In this document: one piece after another, positions 1 to 8,431 of the stretch
Layout of the letters: each line of letters opens with the position of its first letter
Numbering within the stretch: the stretch's first letter is position 1
NCBI RefSeq assembly: GCF_042661465.1
Contig: NZ_JBHSWE010000001.1
Coordinates: 992,001 to 1,056,000, forward strand
Length of the DNA: 64,000 bases
Reading direction: 5' to 3'
Source: Marinobacterium_A aestuariivivens
Lineage (GTDB): Bacteria > Pseudomonadota > Gammaproteobacteria > Pseudomonadales > Balneatricaceae
Program-made: the position numbers and the translations under genes
The notes under the pieces: generated by a model
Told to the model about the DNA's origin: nothing
Database searches by the model: none
The model's input: only the letters and a program-made list of their open reading frames with translations

Positions 1-171
1 AACCGACTGACCGATCTGGCGACTCTTGAGCTGATCGATCAGCCGCGGTCCCGCCAGTAGCGAGATCGCCAGCGCCGTGAGGACACCGAGGATTCCACGC
101 AGCGTGATGTACTGGAATACGGCAAAGCCCTTGAAATACTGCGCCAGGAATTCGGCGATATAAACCAACAT
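1..171 (-). CDS. mraY: MraY, phospho-MurNAc-pentapeptide transferase (5' end only)
   Basis: The first 57 codons of MraY read on the minus strand into the window edge. The ATG is at 171-169 and the protein begins MLVYIAEFLAQYF, followed by the family-typical stretch FQYITLRGILGVLTALAISL, the first membrane segment. MraY transfers phospho-MurNAc-pentapeptide from UDP to undecaprenyl phosphate in the inner membrane, making lipid I. It directly follows murF, whose stop codon ends at 172, as expected in a dcw cluster. The catalytic part lies outside the window. Confidence 0.9.
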   Translation of the reverse strand, partial: MLVYIAEFLAQYFKGFAVFQYITLRGILGVLTALAISLLAGPRLIDQLKSRQIGQSV

Positions 172-1535
172 CTATGCTTCCATCAGGCCCTTGACGACCC
201 GCTCCATGGCGGCACTGCGCGAACCCTTGACCAGCAGGGTCAGATCCGCGTGCACCTTTGTTTTAAGGTAATCGATCAGTTGTTCGCGATCGTCGAAGGC
301 GCGGCCGTCGATACCGCCGGCGGCCCTGTAGGCCCGCACCGCCTCCCGGCTCAGCGGGCCGACACCGAAGAAATGGTCGATGCCCTTCTTCGCCGCATGG
401 ATACCGATCCCAGCATGCTGGTCGGCCGAATCGGCCCCGAGCTCCGCCATGTCGCCAAGCGCCAGCGCATGAACCCCCGGCAGCCCCGCCAGCACCTCGA
501 TGGCGGCGCGCACGGAGGCCGGATTGGCGTTGTAGCTGTCGTCGATCAGCCGGCAGCCGGCAAGACCCGACAGCGGCTTCATGCGACCGTTCACCGCCTC
601 GAAACGCCCGAGGCCCTCGGCGATCGGTGCGGGCTCGAGGCCTACCGCCGTTGCCGCCGCGGCCGCGGCCAGCGCATTGGCGACATTGTGACGCCCCAGC
701 ACCTGCAGCCGCACCGGCACCCGCTGCGGCCCCACCGCCAGGTCGAAACCGTAGCAGCCGCTGTCCAGGTGATGGAGTTCCCGGGCCGACACCTCGACAT
801 TCTGGCGCTCGAGACCGAACCGCAGCACCCGGCGCCCGGCCAGCTGCGTCAGCCAGACGCCGGCATGGGCATCGTCGGCATTGACGATGGCGGTACCGTC
901 GCCGGCCAGGCCGTTGAAGATCTCGCCCTTGGCCCGCACCACCCCTCGAGGGAGCCGAAGCCTTCGAGATGGGCGCCGGCGGCATTGTTCAGGATGGCGA
1001 TGTCCGGCTGTGCCAGCCGGCTGACGTAGTCGATCTCGCCGGGACCGCTGGCCCCCATCTCGATCACCGCGTAGCGGTGCTGCGGCTCGAGCCGGAACAA
1101 GGTCAGCGGCACCCCGATGTCGTTGTTGAAATTGCCCTTCGTCGCCAGCGTCGGTCCTGCGCCGGCGAGTATGGTAGCAAGCATTTCCTTAACCGAGGTT
1201 TTACCGCTGCTGCCGGTCACCGCCACCAGGGTGCCGCGAAAAAGGCGCCGATTGTACTGGGCCAGGCGCCCCAGCGCGAGCCGGGTATCCCTGACCACCA
1301 GCTGCGGCAGATCGAGCGCCAGCGCATGATCGACCACCGCCGCGGCGGCGCCCTTTGTCATCGCCTCGGCGACGAAGTCATGGGCGTCGAAATGCTCGCC
1401 CTTCAGCGCCACGAAAAGATCGCCGGACTCGATCTGACGGGTATCGGTGCTGATGCGCCCGACGTCGAGATCCGCGCCCTCGAGGCGCGCCTCCAGCGCC
1501 TGTGCCAGTTCCGACAATCCGAACGAACGCATCAT
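172..1535 (-). CDS. murF: MurF, UDP-MurNAc-tripeptide--D-Ala-D-Ala ligase (frame break)
   Basis: Cytoplasmic Mur ligase that adds D-Ala-D-Ala to UDP-MurNAc-tripeptide. The N-terminal half (1535 down to about 945) has the substrate-binding start MMRSFGLSELAQALE and the ATP-binding loop TGSSGKTSVKE. The half down to 172 has the central and C-terminal domains (ALGDMAELG, LLVKGSRSAAMERVV). The two halves are in different frames, meeting in a run of four C at 942-945 (plus strand). One more base there gives EGFGSLEGVVRAKGE, which matches the family. The restored protein is about 454 residues, normal for MurF. Its start overlaps the murE stop by 4 bases, so the two are translationally coupled. I consider the break a sequence error. 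Confidence 0.92.
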
Positions 1536-3027
1536 GATGCCTGCCCCCGCTGTGCCAGCGCCTGCCGGGCGACCTGCTGGTCGCTGAACGGCTGGCGCCG
1601 GCCGTTGATTTCCTGGTAATCCTCATGGCCCTTGCCGGCGATCAGCACGATATCGCCCGCCTTCGCCTCGAGCACTGCCCGGCGAATGGCCGTGGCGCGA
1701 TCCGGCTCGACCTCAACCTCGGCACCGCCCTCGATGCCGGTCAGGATCATCTCGATAATGCGCTGCGGATCCTCGGTGCGCGGATTGTCACTGGTCACCC
1801 GGACACGACCGGCAAGCCTTGACGCGATCGCACCCATCTCCGGTCTTTTGCCGGTATCGCGGTCACCGCCGCAGCCGAAGACGCACCAGAGTTCGCCCTC
1901 GACATGCGCCGTCAGCGCCTCGAGCGCCTTTTCAAGCGCATCGGGGGTATGGGCATAATCGACCACCACCAGCGGCTGCTCGCCGCCGCCGAAACACTCC
2001 ATGCGCCCGCACACCGGCTGCAGGCTGCACAGCCCCTGTCGCAGCTGCGGCGCATCCAGCCCGGCCAGCGCCAGCACCGCGGCGCAGAGCAGCAGGTTGC
2101 TGAGATTGAAATGACCGAGCAGCCGGTTCTCGACCTCGATCTCGCCGGCCGGCGTATGCAGCCGCGCCCGGAGGCCCGTGCTGTCGAGCCGGCTCTCGAG
2201 CGGATAGAGATCGCAGGCGGGCGAGGTGCCGAAAGCCAGCGCCTTCTCTACATGCGGGCCCTGGCGCGACAGCAGGGTGCGGCCGAAGGCATCGTCGGCA
2301 TTGATCGCCTGTAGCGGCACGTCCATCGCGTCGAACAGCCGCGCCTTGGCCCCGCCGTAAGCCTCCATCGAACCGTGGTAGTCGAGGTGGTCGCGACTGA
2401 GGTTACTGAAGGCGGCGATATCGAAGGCGATGCCGGCGACCCGTCCCTGCTCCAGCGCATGGGACGACACCTCCATCACCGCCGCCTTCGCGCCCCGGGC
2501 GACATAGTCGGCCAGCAGCCGCTGCAGCGCGATCGGGTCCGGCGTGGTGTGGCTGGCCGGCACCAGGGCGCCGGGAAAACCGTTGCCGACGGTGCCGAGC
2601 AGCGCCGTCCTGATGCCGATGCCGTTGAGGGCCTGGGCGATGTAGTGGCTGCAGGAGGTCTTGCCGTTGGTGCCGGTGACGCCGACCATCCTCAGCTGGC
2701 GGCTCGGTTCGCCGAAGAACAGAGAAGCCGCCGGGCCGATGCGGAACGCCAGTTGCTCGACCGCCAGTACCGGAATGCCAAAATCCTGCCCGGCCAGCTG
2801 CGCCTGCTCGCTGCTGTCGACCAGGGCGGCGACCGCGCCCCGCTCGGCCGCCGCCGCGATGAAGTCCAGGCCGCGATGACGCGTACCGGCGCGGGCGAAG
2901 AACAGATCGCCGGGTACGAGGCTGCGGCTGTCCTGGGACAGCCCCCGATAACGAGCGAAGCCAGAGGGGTTCCCACCACCTCTGGCAACAGTTGTTGCAA
3001 TGTGCACTCTCGGATCCGGGTCATCAC
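1532..3027 (-). CDS. murE: MurE, UDP-MurNAc-dipeptide--diaminopimelate ligase (frame break near start)
   Basis: Mur ligase adding the third peptide residue of peptidoglycan precursors. It has the P-loop VGVTGTNGKTSCSHYIAQ, the Mur-ligase segment HTTPDPIALQRLLADYV and the C-terminal SDNPRTEDPQRI. The DNPR motif is the signature of meso-diaminopimelate-adding enzymes. A frame of 491 codons opens at 3007, but the natural N-terminus lies in another frame: GTG at 3027 or ATG at 3024, then TRIRECTLQQLLPEVV. It joins the main frame if one base is added to the CCC run near 2972-2974. The start overlaps the ftsI stop (TGA at 3026-3024), supporting the longer start. About 497 residues after repair. Confidence 0.9.
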
Positions 3028-4746
3028 TTCATTGCCATTCGCTTGCCTTCATCGCCGGGCCAGCTGTCCGGCGCTACATTGAGCAGTCGCAGCGCACCCG
3101 CCGCGATCCGGGAAAATACCGGCGCCGCCACCTCGCCACCGTAATATTCCTGCCCCTTGGGGTTGTCCACCATCACCACCAGCACGATGCGCGGATCGCT
3201 GACCGGCGCCACGCCGGCAAACACCGAAACATACTGATCGTTGATATAGCCGCCGGCACCGATCTTGTGGGTGGTGCCTGTCTTGCCGGCAATGCGATAG
3301 CCCGGCACCCGGGCGCGGGTGCCGGTACCGCCGCTCTGGGTAACGGTTTCCATCATCGCCAGGACATCGCTCGCGACCTGCTCCGGCATCACCCGGGTCG
3401 CCGACGGGACCTCCTGCTGTTTCAGCAGCGAGACCGGACGGATAACGCCGCCGCTGGCGAACGGGAGGTAGGCATGGGCCAGTTGCAGCGGCGTGACCGA
3501 CAGGCCATAGCCATAGGACATGGTCGCCCGCTCGACCACCTGCTTTTCCGAGATCCAGGGCAGTGAGCCTGTCTGCTCGCCCGGAAACCCGGTGCCGGGC
3601 GCCTGACCGAGGCCTACATTGACCATCAGGTTGCGTACCGCGTCGTGATCCATGCTCAGCGTCAGCTTGGTAACACCGACGTTGCTCGACTTGGTGATGA
3701 TGCCGGTCAGGTCGAGCGTCTTGTAATTGCGGTGGTCGCGAATGGTATGGCCCTTGAGGCGGATATAGCCGGGCGAGACGTCGACTTCGGTATCGGGCCT
3801 GTACCGACCGCTCATCAACGCCGCCGCCACTGTCAGCGACTTCATCGGCGAGCCGGGCTCGAAGACGTCGGTCAGGGCGCGGTTGCGCAGGCGCTGCTGC
3901 TCAGTTCGCTGCGGTCGTTCGGGTTGTAGGAGGGCTGGTTGACCAGCGCCAGCACCTCGCCGGTGTGGGCATCGAGCGCCACCGCGGCGGCACCGTCGGC
4001 GCCATGGGCCTGCACCGCCGCCTTCAGCTCGCGGTAGGCCAGGTATTGCAGCCGCAGATCGATGCTCAGCTGCAGGTCGTCGCCGGCATTGGGCTCTTCC
4101 AGGGAACGGATATGCTTGATGGTGCGTCCTAGCCGGTCCTTGAGCACCAGCTTGCGGCCGGGCTCGCCGCGCAGCCAGTCGTTGTACGCCAGCTCCATGC
4201 CCTCCTGGCCCTCGCCGTCGACATTGGTGAAGCCCACCAGGTGGCTGCTGACCTCGGCGGCCGGGTAGTATCGCCTGTATTCACGATCGACATGGACACC
4301 CGGCACGCGCAGCGTGGCAATCTGCTGTGCCAGTTCAGGCGTGACCTGACGGCGCAGATAGAGGAACTGACGTTCCCGGAACTCGTTGAGACGGCCGATC
4401 AGCTCGCTGCGATCCATTTCCAGCAGCGCGGCCAGCCGGCCGACGGAGGGGTGGTTGACATCGGCCTTGCTGGGGTCGGCCCAGATGGTCGCCACCGGCG
4501 CACTGACCGCCAGCGGTTCGCCGTTGCGATCGGTGATCTGGCCGCGGTGCGCCGGAATCAGGGTGGTGCGCAGTGTCCGGGCATCCCCTGGCTCTGCAGA
4601 AAATCCTGGTCCTGCACGTAGAGCGACAGCAGCTTGAACAGGATCGCCGATGCGATCAGTGCCAACAGGCCGAACAGCAGCAGCAGCCGCCAGCTGCGGG
4701 CCGCCTGATTCTCGGTGCTGTCGGAGCTGTTGGCTTCAGCGTTCAT
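3024..4746 (-). CDS. ftsI: FtsI (PBP3), septal peptidoglycan transpeptidase (two frame breaks)
   Basis: Class B penicillin-binding protein cross-linking septal peptidoglycan. A cytoplasmic tail and one membrane anchor (LLLLFGLLALIASAILFKL) precede the pedestal domain. The transpeptidase domain has the active-site lysine tetrad SPMKSL, the SSNVG motif and the KTGTTHKIG motif. The reading frame breaks twice: near 4585-4588 (run of C) and near 3892-3900. One added base at each point restores QGDARTLRT and ELSSQRLRNRALTDVFEPGSPMKS. The repaired length is about 574 residues, typical for FtsI. The start overlaps ftsL by 11 bases and the stop overlaps murE. Confidence 0.93.
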
Positions 4747-5131
4747 GCCGCACTATCTCTATCATCCCTGGCTCGGGAACCAGCATTTCCAAACGTTTGC
4801 TTGCAACCTGTTCGATGCGGTTGTTCGCCGCCCAGGCGCTTTCTTCGAGAACCAGCTGGCCCCATTCGACCTGCAGCTCGTCCCAGTTGGTCACCAGATT
4901 CTGGTGCTGATTAAACAGCACCCGGTACTGGTAGGCGCTATAGGTAACCGCCAGCGCGCTGCCGACCACCATGAAAACCAGAACGGCCAACACCAGGGCC
5001 GGACGCGCCAGCGCATCGGCATCCAGCAGCGGTGCCGGCGCCTCCACCCTGCCCCGGCGGTCACCGGGCGTCGCGTCGCGCCTGGGCAAGCCGGGTACCA
5101 GACGGCGCCAGTCCATGGCGGGCAGTTTCAC
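4736..5131 (-). CDS. ftsL: FtsL, divisome scaffold protein
   Basis: Small bitopic division protein that pairs with FtsB/FtsQ and activates FtsW-FtsI. The 131-residue product has a basic, proline-rich cytoplasmic tail, one membrane span (ALVLAVLVFMVVGSALAVTY, about residues 44-64), then a periplasmic helix with heptad-like leucines and the family motif LVLEESAWAANNRIEQVA. The tail is longer than in E. coli. A start at MDWRRLVPGL (codon 6) is equally possible. The ATG overlaps the rsmH stop by 4 bases and its 3' end overlaps ftsI. Confidence 0.88.
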   Translation of the reverse strand: MKLPAMDWRRLVPGLPRRDATPGDRRGRVEAPAPLLDADALARPALVLAVLVFMVVGSALAVTYSAYQYRVLFNQHQNLVTNWDELQVEWGQLVLEESAWAANNRIEQVASKRLEMLVPEPGMIEIVRHER

Positions 5132-6066
5132 TTTATTCGCTCCGCCACCCGCATCACGGCGCTGCGCGCCCTGGGATTCTGACCGACCTCCGCAGCGCCG
5201 GCCTTGACGGCCTTGCCGATGGACTTCAGTCGCTGCGCCAGCATATCCTGGGTCACGGGAATACCCGGAGGCAGATGCTCGTCACCCTTGACATGCTTGC
5301 GGATAAACCGCTTGACGATACGGTCCTCCAGCGAATGAAAGCTGATCACCACCAGGCGGCCACCTATCGACAGCAAATCCAGCGCCTGTTCCAGGCAACG
5401 CTCGAGGTCTTCCAGCTCCCGGTTTATATGGATCCGGATGGCTTGAAAGGCTCGCGTTGCCGGATGTTTCCCCTTCTCCCAGGCGGGATTTGCATCGGCG
5501 ATAATTCTGGCCAACTGCGCCGTGGTGGTGATCGCAACCTCTTGCCGCGCCGCAACGATGGCCCGCGCCATCCGCCGTGCGAAGCGGTCTTCTCCGTACG
5601 TGAAAATCACGTCGGCGATTTCCTTTTCGTCGGCGCTGGCGACCCATTGCGCCGCACTCTGGCCGACATCGGGGTTCATCCGCATATCCAGCGGCCCCTC
5701 GTTGAGAAAACTGAATCCGCGCGCCGGGTCGTCCAGCTGCGGCGAGCTGACGCCCAGGTCCAGCAGGATGCCGCCGACCCGGCCCTCCAGGCCGCGCGCC
5801 CGGACGAACGTCTCCATGTCGGCGAAGGATCCGCGCTCGATCTCGAAGCGCGGCTCGTCGGCTAAGCGTGCCCGGGCGTAGGCAATCGCCTCCGGATCCT
5901 TGTCGATACCCAGCAGGCGGCCGCCGGACCCGAGGTGCTCGAGGATCAGGGCGCTGTGACCACCGCGCCCGAAGGTGCCGTCTATATAGAAGGCATTGGG
6001 ATCCTGCACCAGCGCATCGACCGCTTCACGCAGCAGCACGGTGGTATGACTGAAATCCTGAATCAT
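5128..6066 (-). CDS. rsmH: RsmH (MraW), 16S rRNA C1402 N4-methyltransferase
   Basis: SAM-dependent methyltransferase acting on C1402 of 16S rRNA. The reading frame is open upstream, but the family N-terminus is MIQDFSHTTVLLREAVDAL, so I place the start at 6066 (312 residues). Visible motifs are the SAM loop DGTFGRGGHS, the LLDLGVSSPQLD block, HPATRAFQAIRIHIN and the C-terminal SFHSLEDRIVKRF. The stop overlaps the ftsL start (ATGA). It is the second gene of the dcw operon, 61 bases after mraZ. Confidence 0.96.
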   Translation of the reverse strand: MIQDFSHTTVLLREAVDALVQDPNAFYIDGTFGRGGHSALILEHLGSGGRLLGIDKDPEAIAYARARLADEPRFEIERGSFADMETFVRARGLEGRVGGILLDLGVSSPQLDDPARGFSFLNEGPLDMRMNPDVGQSAAQWVASADEKEIADVIFTYGEDRFARRMARAIVAARQEVAITTTAQLARIIADANPAWEKGKHPATRAFQAIRIHINRELEDLERCLEQALDLLSIGGRLVVISFHSLEDRIVKRFIRKHVKGDEHLPPGIPVTQDMLAQRLKSIGKAVKAGAAEVGQNPRARSAVMRVAERIK

Positions 6067-6127
6067 CTGCGCTCGATAACCTGTAAGAGGGACCCGCGAA
6101 CAGGTCCCTTCGCTGTAATCGTTCCGG

Positions 6128-6583
6128 TTACAGTGACAGCGTCTGCAGGTCATCCGGCAGCGCCATACCACCCTCTACTTCTTTCAGGTACTGCTCGCGG
6201 GTCCGGTTCCAGTGCTCTTCGCTCCAGATCTCGAACTTGCGGCCCTGCCCGAGCAGTACCACTTTTTTGTCCAGTTCGGCGTATTCGCGCAATGGCGCCG
6301 GCAACAACAGCCGGCCACTGCCGTCCATCTCCAGATCGGTGGCATGACCGATCAGCAGGCGCTGGATACGCCGGGCCGCGGGATTGAAGCTGGGCAGGGC
6401 TTCGATCTTCTGCTGGATACCTTCCCATTCGGGCAGCGGATACAGCAGCAGGCAGCGCTCCTCGGTATCGATCGTCGCCACCAGATAGCCGTCACAGCTC
6501 GCCTGGATCTGCTCGCGGTAGCGTGCCGGAATCGCCATGCGACCTTTGGCATCGAGATTGATCGGATTAACGCCCCGGAACAT
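6128..6583 (-). CDS. mraZ: MraZ, transcriptional repressor of the dcw cluster
   Basis: Two AbrB-like swapped-hairpin repeats are visible: the first around LDAKGRMAIPARYRE (residues 10-24), the second around LEMDGSGRLLLPAPLREYA (residues 84-102). The length of 151 residues is normal. MraZ is a nucleoid-associated ring-forming regulator that represses its own operon by binding TGGGN repeats. Four such repeats sit just upstream (6627-6661). First gene of the operon that runs to mraY and beyond. Confidence 0.96.
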   Translation of the reverse strand: MFRGVNPINLDAKGRMAIPARYREQIQASCDGYLVATIDTEERCLLLYPLPEWEGIQQKIEALPSFNPAARRIQRLLIGHATDLEMDGSGRLLLPAPLREYAELDKKVVLLGQGRKFEIWSEEHWNRTREQYLKEVEGGMALPDDLQTLSL

Positions 6584-6626
6584 TCAGGCTTTCCTGTGTT
6601 CTTTTACGCCACTTTTATCTTGTGGA

Positions 6627-6661
6627 ACCCAAAATTACCCACATTCACCCACTTTATCCCA
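6627..6661 (-). promoter_or_regulatory. MraZ operator: four TGGGW boxes at 10-bp spacing
   Basis: Read on the minus strand the region contains TGGGA (6661-6657), TGGGT (6651-6647), TGGGT (6641-6637) and TGGGT (6631-6627). Each begins exactly 10 bases after the previous one. MraZ is known to bind repeats of TGGG(N) separated by 5 bases. The boxes begin close to the inferred transcription start and lie about 45-75 bases upstream of the mraZ ATG. Confidence 0.85.
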
Positions 6662-6670
6662 CTCGCGCAC

Positions 6671-6699
6671 ACTATAGAAATTAACCACAGGCAATGCAA
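6671..6699 (-). promoter_or_regulatory. dcw (mraZ) sigma-70 promoter
   Basis: On the minus strand TTGCAT (6699-6694) and TATAGT (6676-6671) are separated by 17 bases. This is a good sigma-70 promoter, placing the start of transcription near 6664, right against the MraZ boxes. Confidence 0.75.
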
Positions 6700-6890
6700 G
6701 GCGACGAGACCTGCGCCATCCGTGGTTATGACAGGGTTAATTAGAAATTTTGAGGCCGGAAATGAGGACCATTCAGCGGCTTGTGGATAACAGCTTTGAA
6801 AATCAGCGAATTAGCATCATCACGATGGGCCTGGACGACCCTGAAGGCTGTTTAACATGAGGAAATTACAGCTTATTCAAAAAGGGAAGT
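6700..6890. other. Intergenic stretch between the dcw promoter and the rnpB 3' end
   Basis: About 190 bases, more AT-rich than the surrounding genes. I see no gene, no convincing hairpin terminator for rnpB and no repeat shared with other gaps. The short direct motif TTAATTAGAAATT / TAGAAATTAACC occurs here and in the dcw promoter region. Confidence 0.5.
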
Positions 6891-7244
<354 letters not shown>

Positions 7245-7251
7245 GGACGCA

Positions 7252-7280
7252 AGAATACCAGCTTGCAGGTGCCGCGTCAC
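7252..7280 (-). promoter_or_regulatory. Probable rnpB promoter
   Basis: On the minus strand TATTCT (7257-7252) lies 7 bases before the RNA 5' end. GTGACG (7280-7275) lies 17 bases further upstream as a weak -35. A heptanucleotide repeat begins 8 bases upstream. Confidence 0.55.
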
Positions 7281-7288
7281 CAGATAAG

Positions 7289-7316
7289 GTGACGGGTGAC
7301 GGGTGACGGGTGACGG
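7289..7316 (+). repeat. Tandem heptanucleotide repeat (GTGACGG)4
   Basis: Four perfect head-to-tail copies of GTGACGG, immediately upstream of the rnpB promoter. The unit resembles the GTAACGCG/GTGACGCG arrays found at 11805-11846 and 63426-63470. Confidence 0.9.
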
Positions 7317-7554
7317 GGCAATGTTGCGACACCTAGGGCACGAACGGAAAGGGTAGGATGGGTCAAGCGATGCAAGGAAACGATCGCTCAGCCACCTCGC
7401 AGCCAGGGCATCGCGGGCCCATCATATCGATCGCATTTCAGATCGATTTGTCACCGAGGGCACGACAACAAACGACAGCTCATAGCCCGGAATGAGTGCA
7501 ACGAACTCCGGGGCCGATGCCGACGTATGCCTGAAGGCGTTACATGGTGCCCCA
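7317..7554. other. Intergenic stretch between rnpB and rsmI
   Basis: No gene is supported. At 7483-7512 there is half of the TAGCCTGGAATGAGTG...AACGAATTCCGGG repeat whose full copies flank the tRNA-Pro genes (19205-19293, 19686-19775). The rest holds nothing I can name. Confidence 0.6.
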
Positions 7555-8397
7555 TCACGCGTCACGCCGATCCAGCGCGGCCTGATAAAGGGCGTTCTTC
7601 TTGACGCCGGTGATCTTCGACGCCAGCGCGGCCGCCTGCTTGACGGGCAGCTCTTCGAGCAGCAGATCGAGCACCCGCAACGCCTCGGGGTCAAGCGTAT
7701 CAGTGTCCGGTGCCGGAGCACCCTGCACCAGCACCACGAATTCCCCTTTCTGCTGATTGCTGTCGGCATGCATCCACTCGAGCAGCTCGCCGAGCGGTGC
7801 GCCCTGGACGGTTTCGAAGGTCTTGGTCAGCTCCCGTGCAACCACCACGAAACGCTCCGGACCGAAGCAGGCCTGCATATCCTCCAGCGACGCCAGTATC
7901 CGGTGCGGCGACTCGTAGAACACCAGTGTTCTCGGCTCCGCCACCAGGGCCTCGAGATGCTGACGCCGCGCGCCCGCCCTGGCCGCCAGAAAGCCCTCGA
8001 AAACGAAGCGGTCGGACGGCAGACCCGCGACACTGAGTGCAGCCACCAGCGCACTGCACCCGGGCACCGGCACCACCCGGAACCCCGCCTCGCGAACGGC
8101 CCGCACCAGCACAAAGCCCGGATCCGATATCAGCGGCGTACCGGCATCCGAAATCAACGCGATACTCTCGCCCAGACCCAGTTGCTGCAGTATCCGCTCG
8201 ATACGCTGCCGTTCATTGTGATCATGCACTGAAATCATCGGCGTTTTAATGTTAAAGTGCGCCATCAGACGTCCACTGTGGCGGGTATCCTCCGCCGCGA
8301 TCAGTGACACCGACTGCAACACCTCAACCGCACGCGGCGTCATGTCTGCGAGATTGCCGATCGGTGTTGCGACAATATACAGAACCGCTTCCGACAT
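7555..8397 (-). CDS. rsmI: RsmI, 16S rRNA 2'-O-ribose C1402 methyltransferase
   Basis: Tetrapyrrole-methylase-fold enzyme that 2'-O-methylates C1402 of 16S rRNA, the nucleotide also modified by RsmH encoded nearby. The start at 8397 gives MSEAVLYIVATPIGNLADMT, the conserved family start. Other motifs are AEDTRHSGRLM, SDAGTPLISDPG, VPVPGCSALVAAL and VFYESPHRI. 280 residues. Divergent from lpoA with only 34 bases between the starts, so promoters must overlap the ends of the genes. Confidence 0.95.
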   Translation of the reverse strand: MSEAVLYIVATPIGNLADMTPRAVEVLQSVSLIAAEDTRHSGRLMAHFNIKTPMISVHDHNERQRIERILQQLGLGESIALISDAGTPLISDPGFVLVRAVREAGFRVVPVPGCSALVAALSVAGLPSDRFVFEGFLAARAGARRQHLEALVAEPRTLVFYESPHRILASLEDMQACFGPERFVVVARELTKTFETVQGAPLGELLEWMHADSNQQKGEFVVLVQGAPAPDTDTLDPEALRVLDLLLEELPVKQAAALASKITGVKKNALYQAALDRRDA

Positions 8398-8431
8398 CGT
8401 GAATCCATCCATATTTGGGGTGACAGAGTAT

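Noticed and set aside
7289..7316. CRISPR array
   Set aside because: The repeats are 7-base units with no spacers; no cas genes are in the window.
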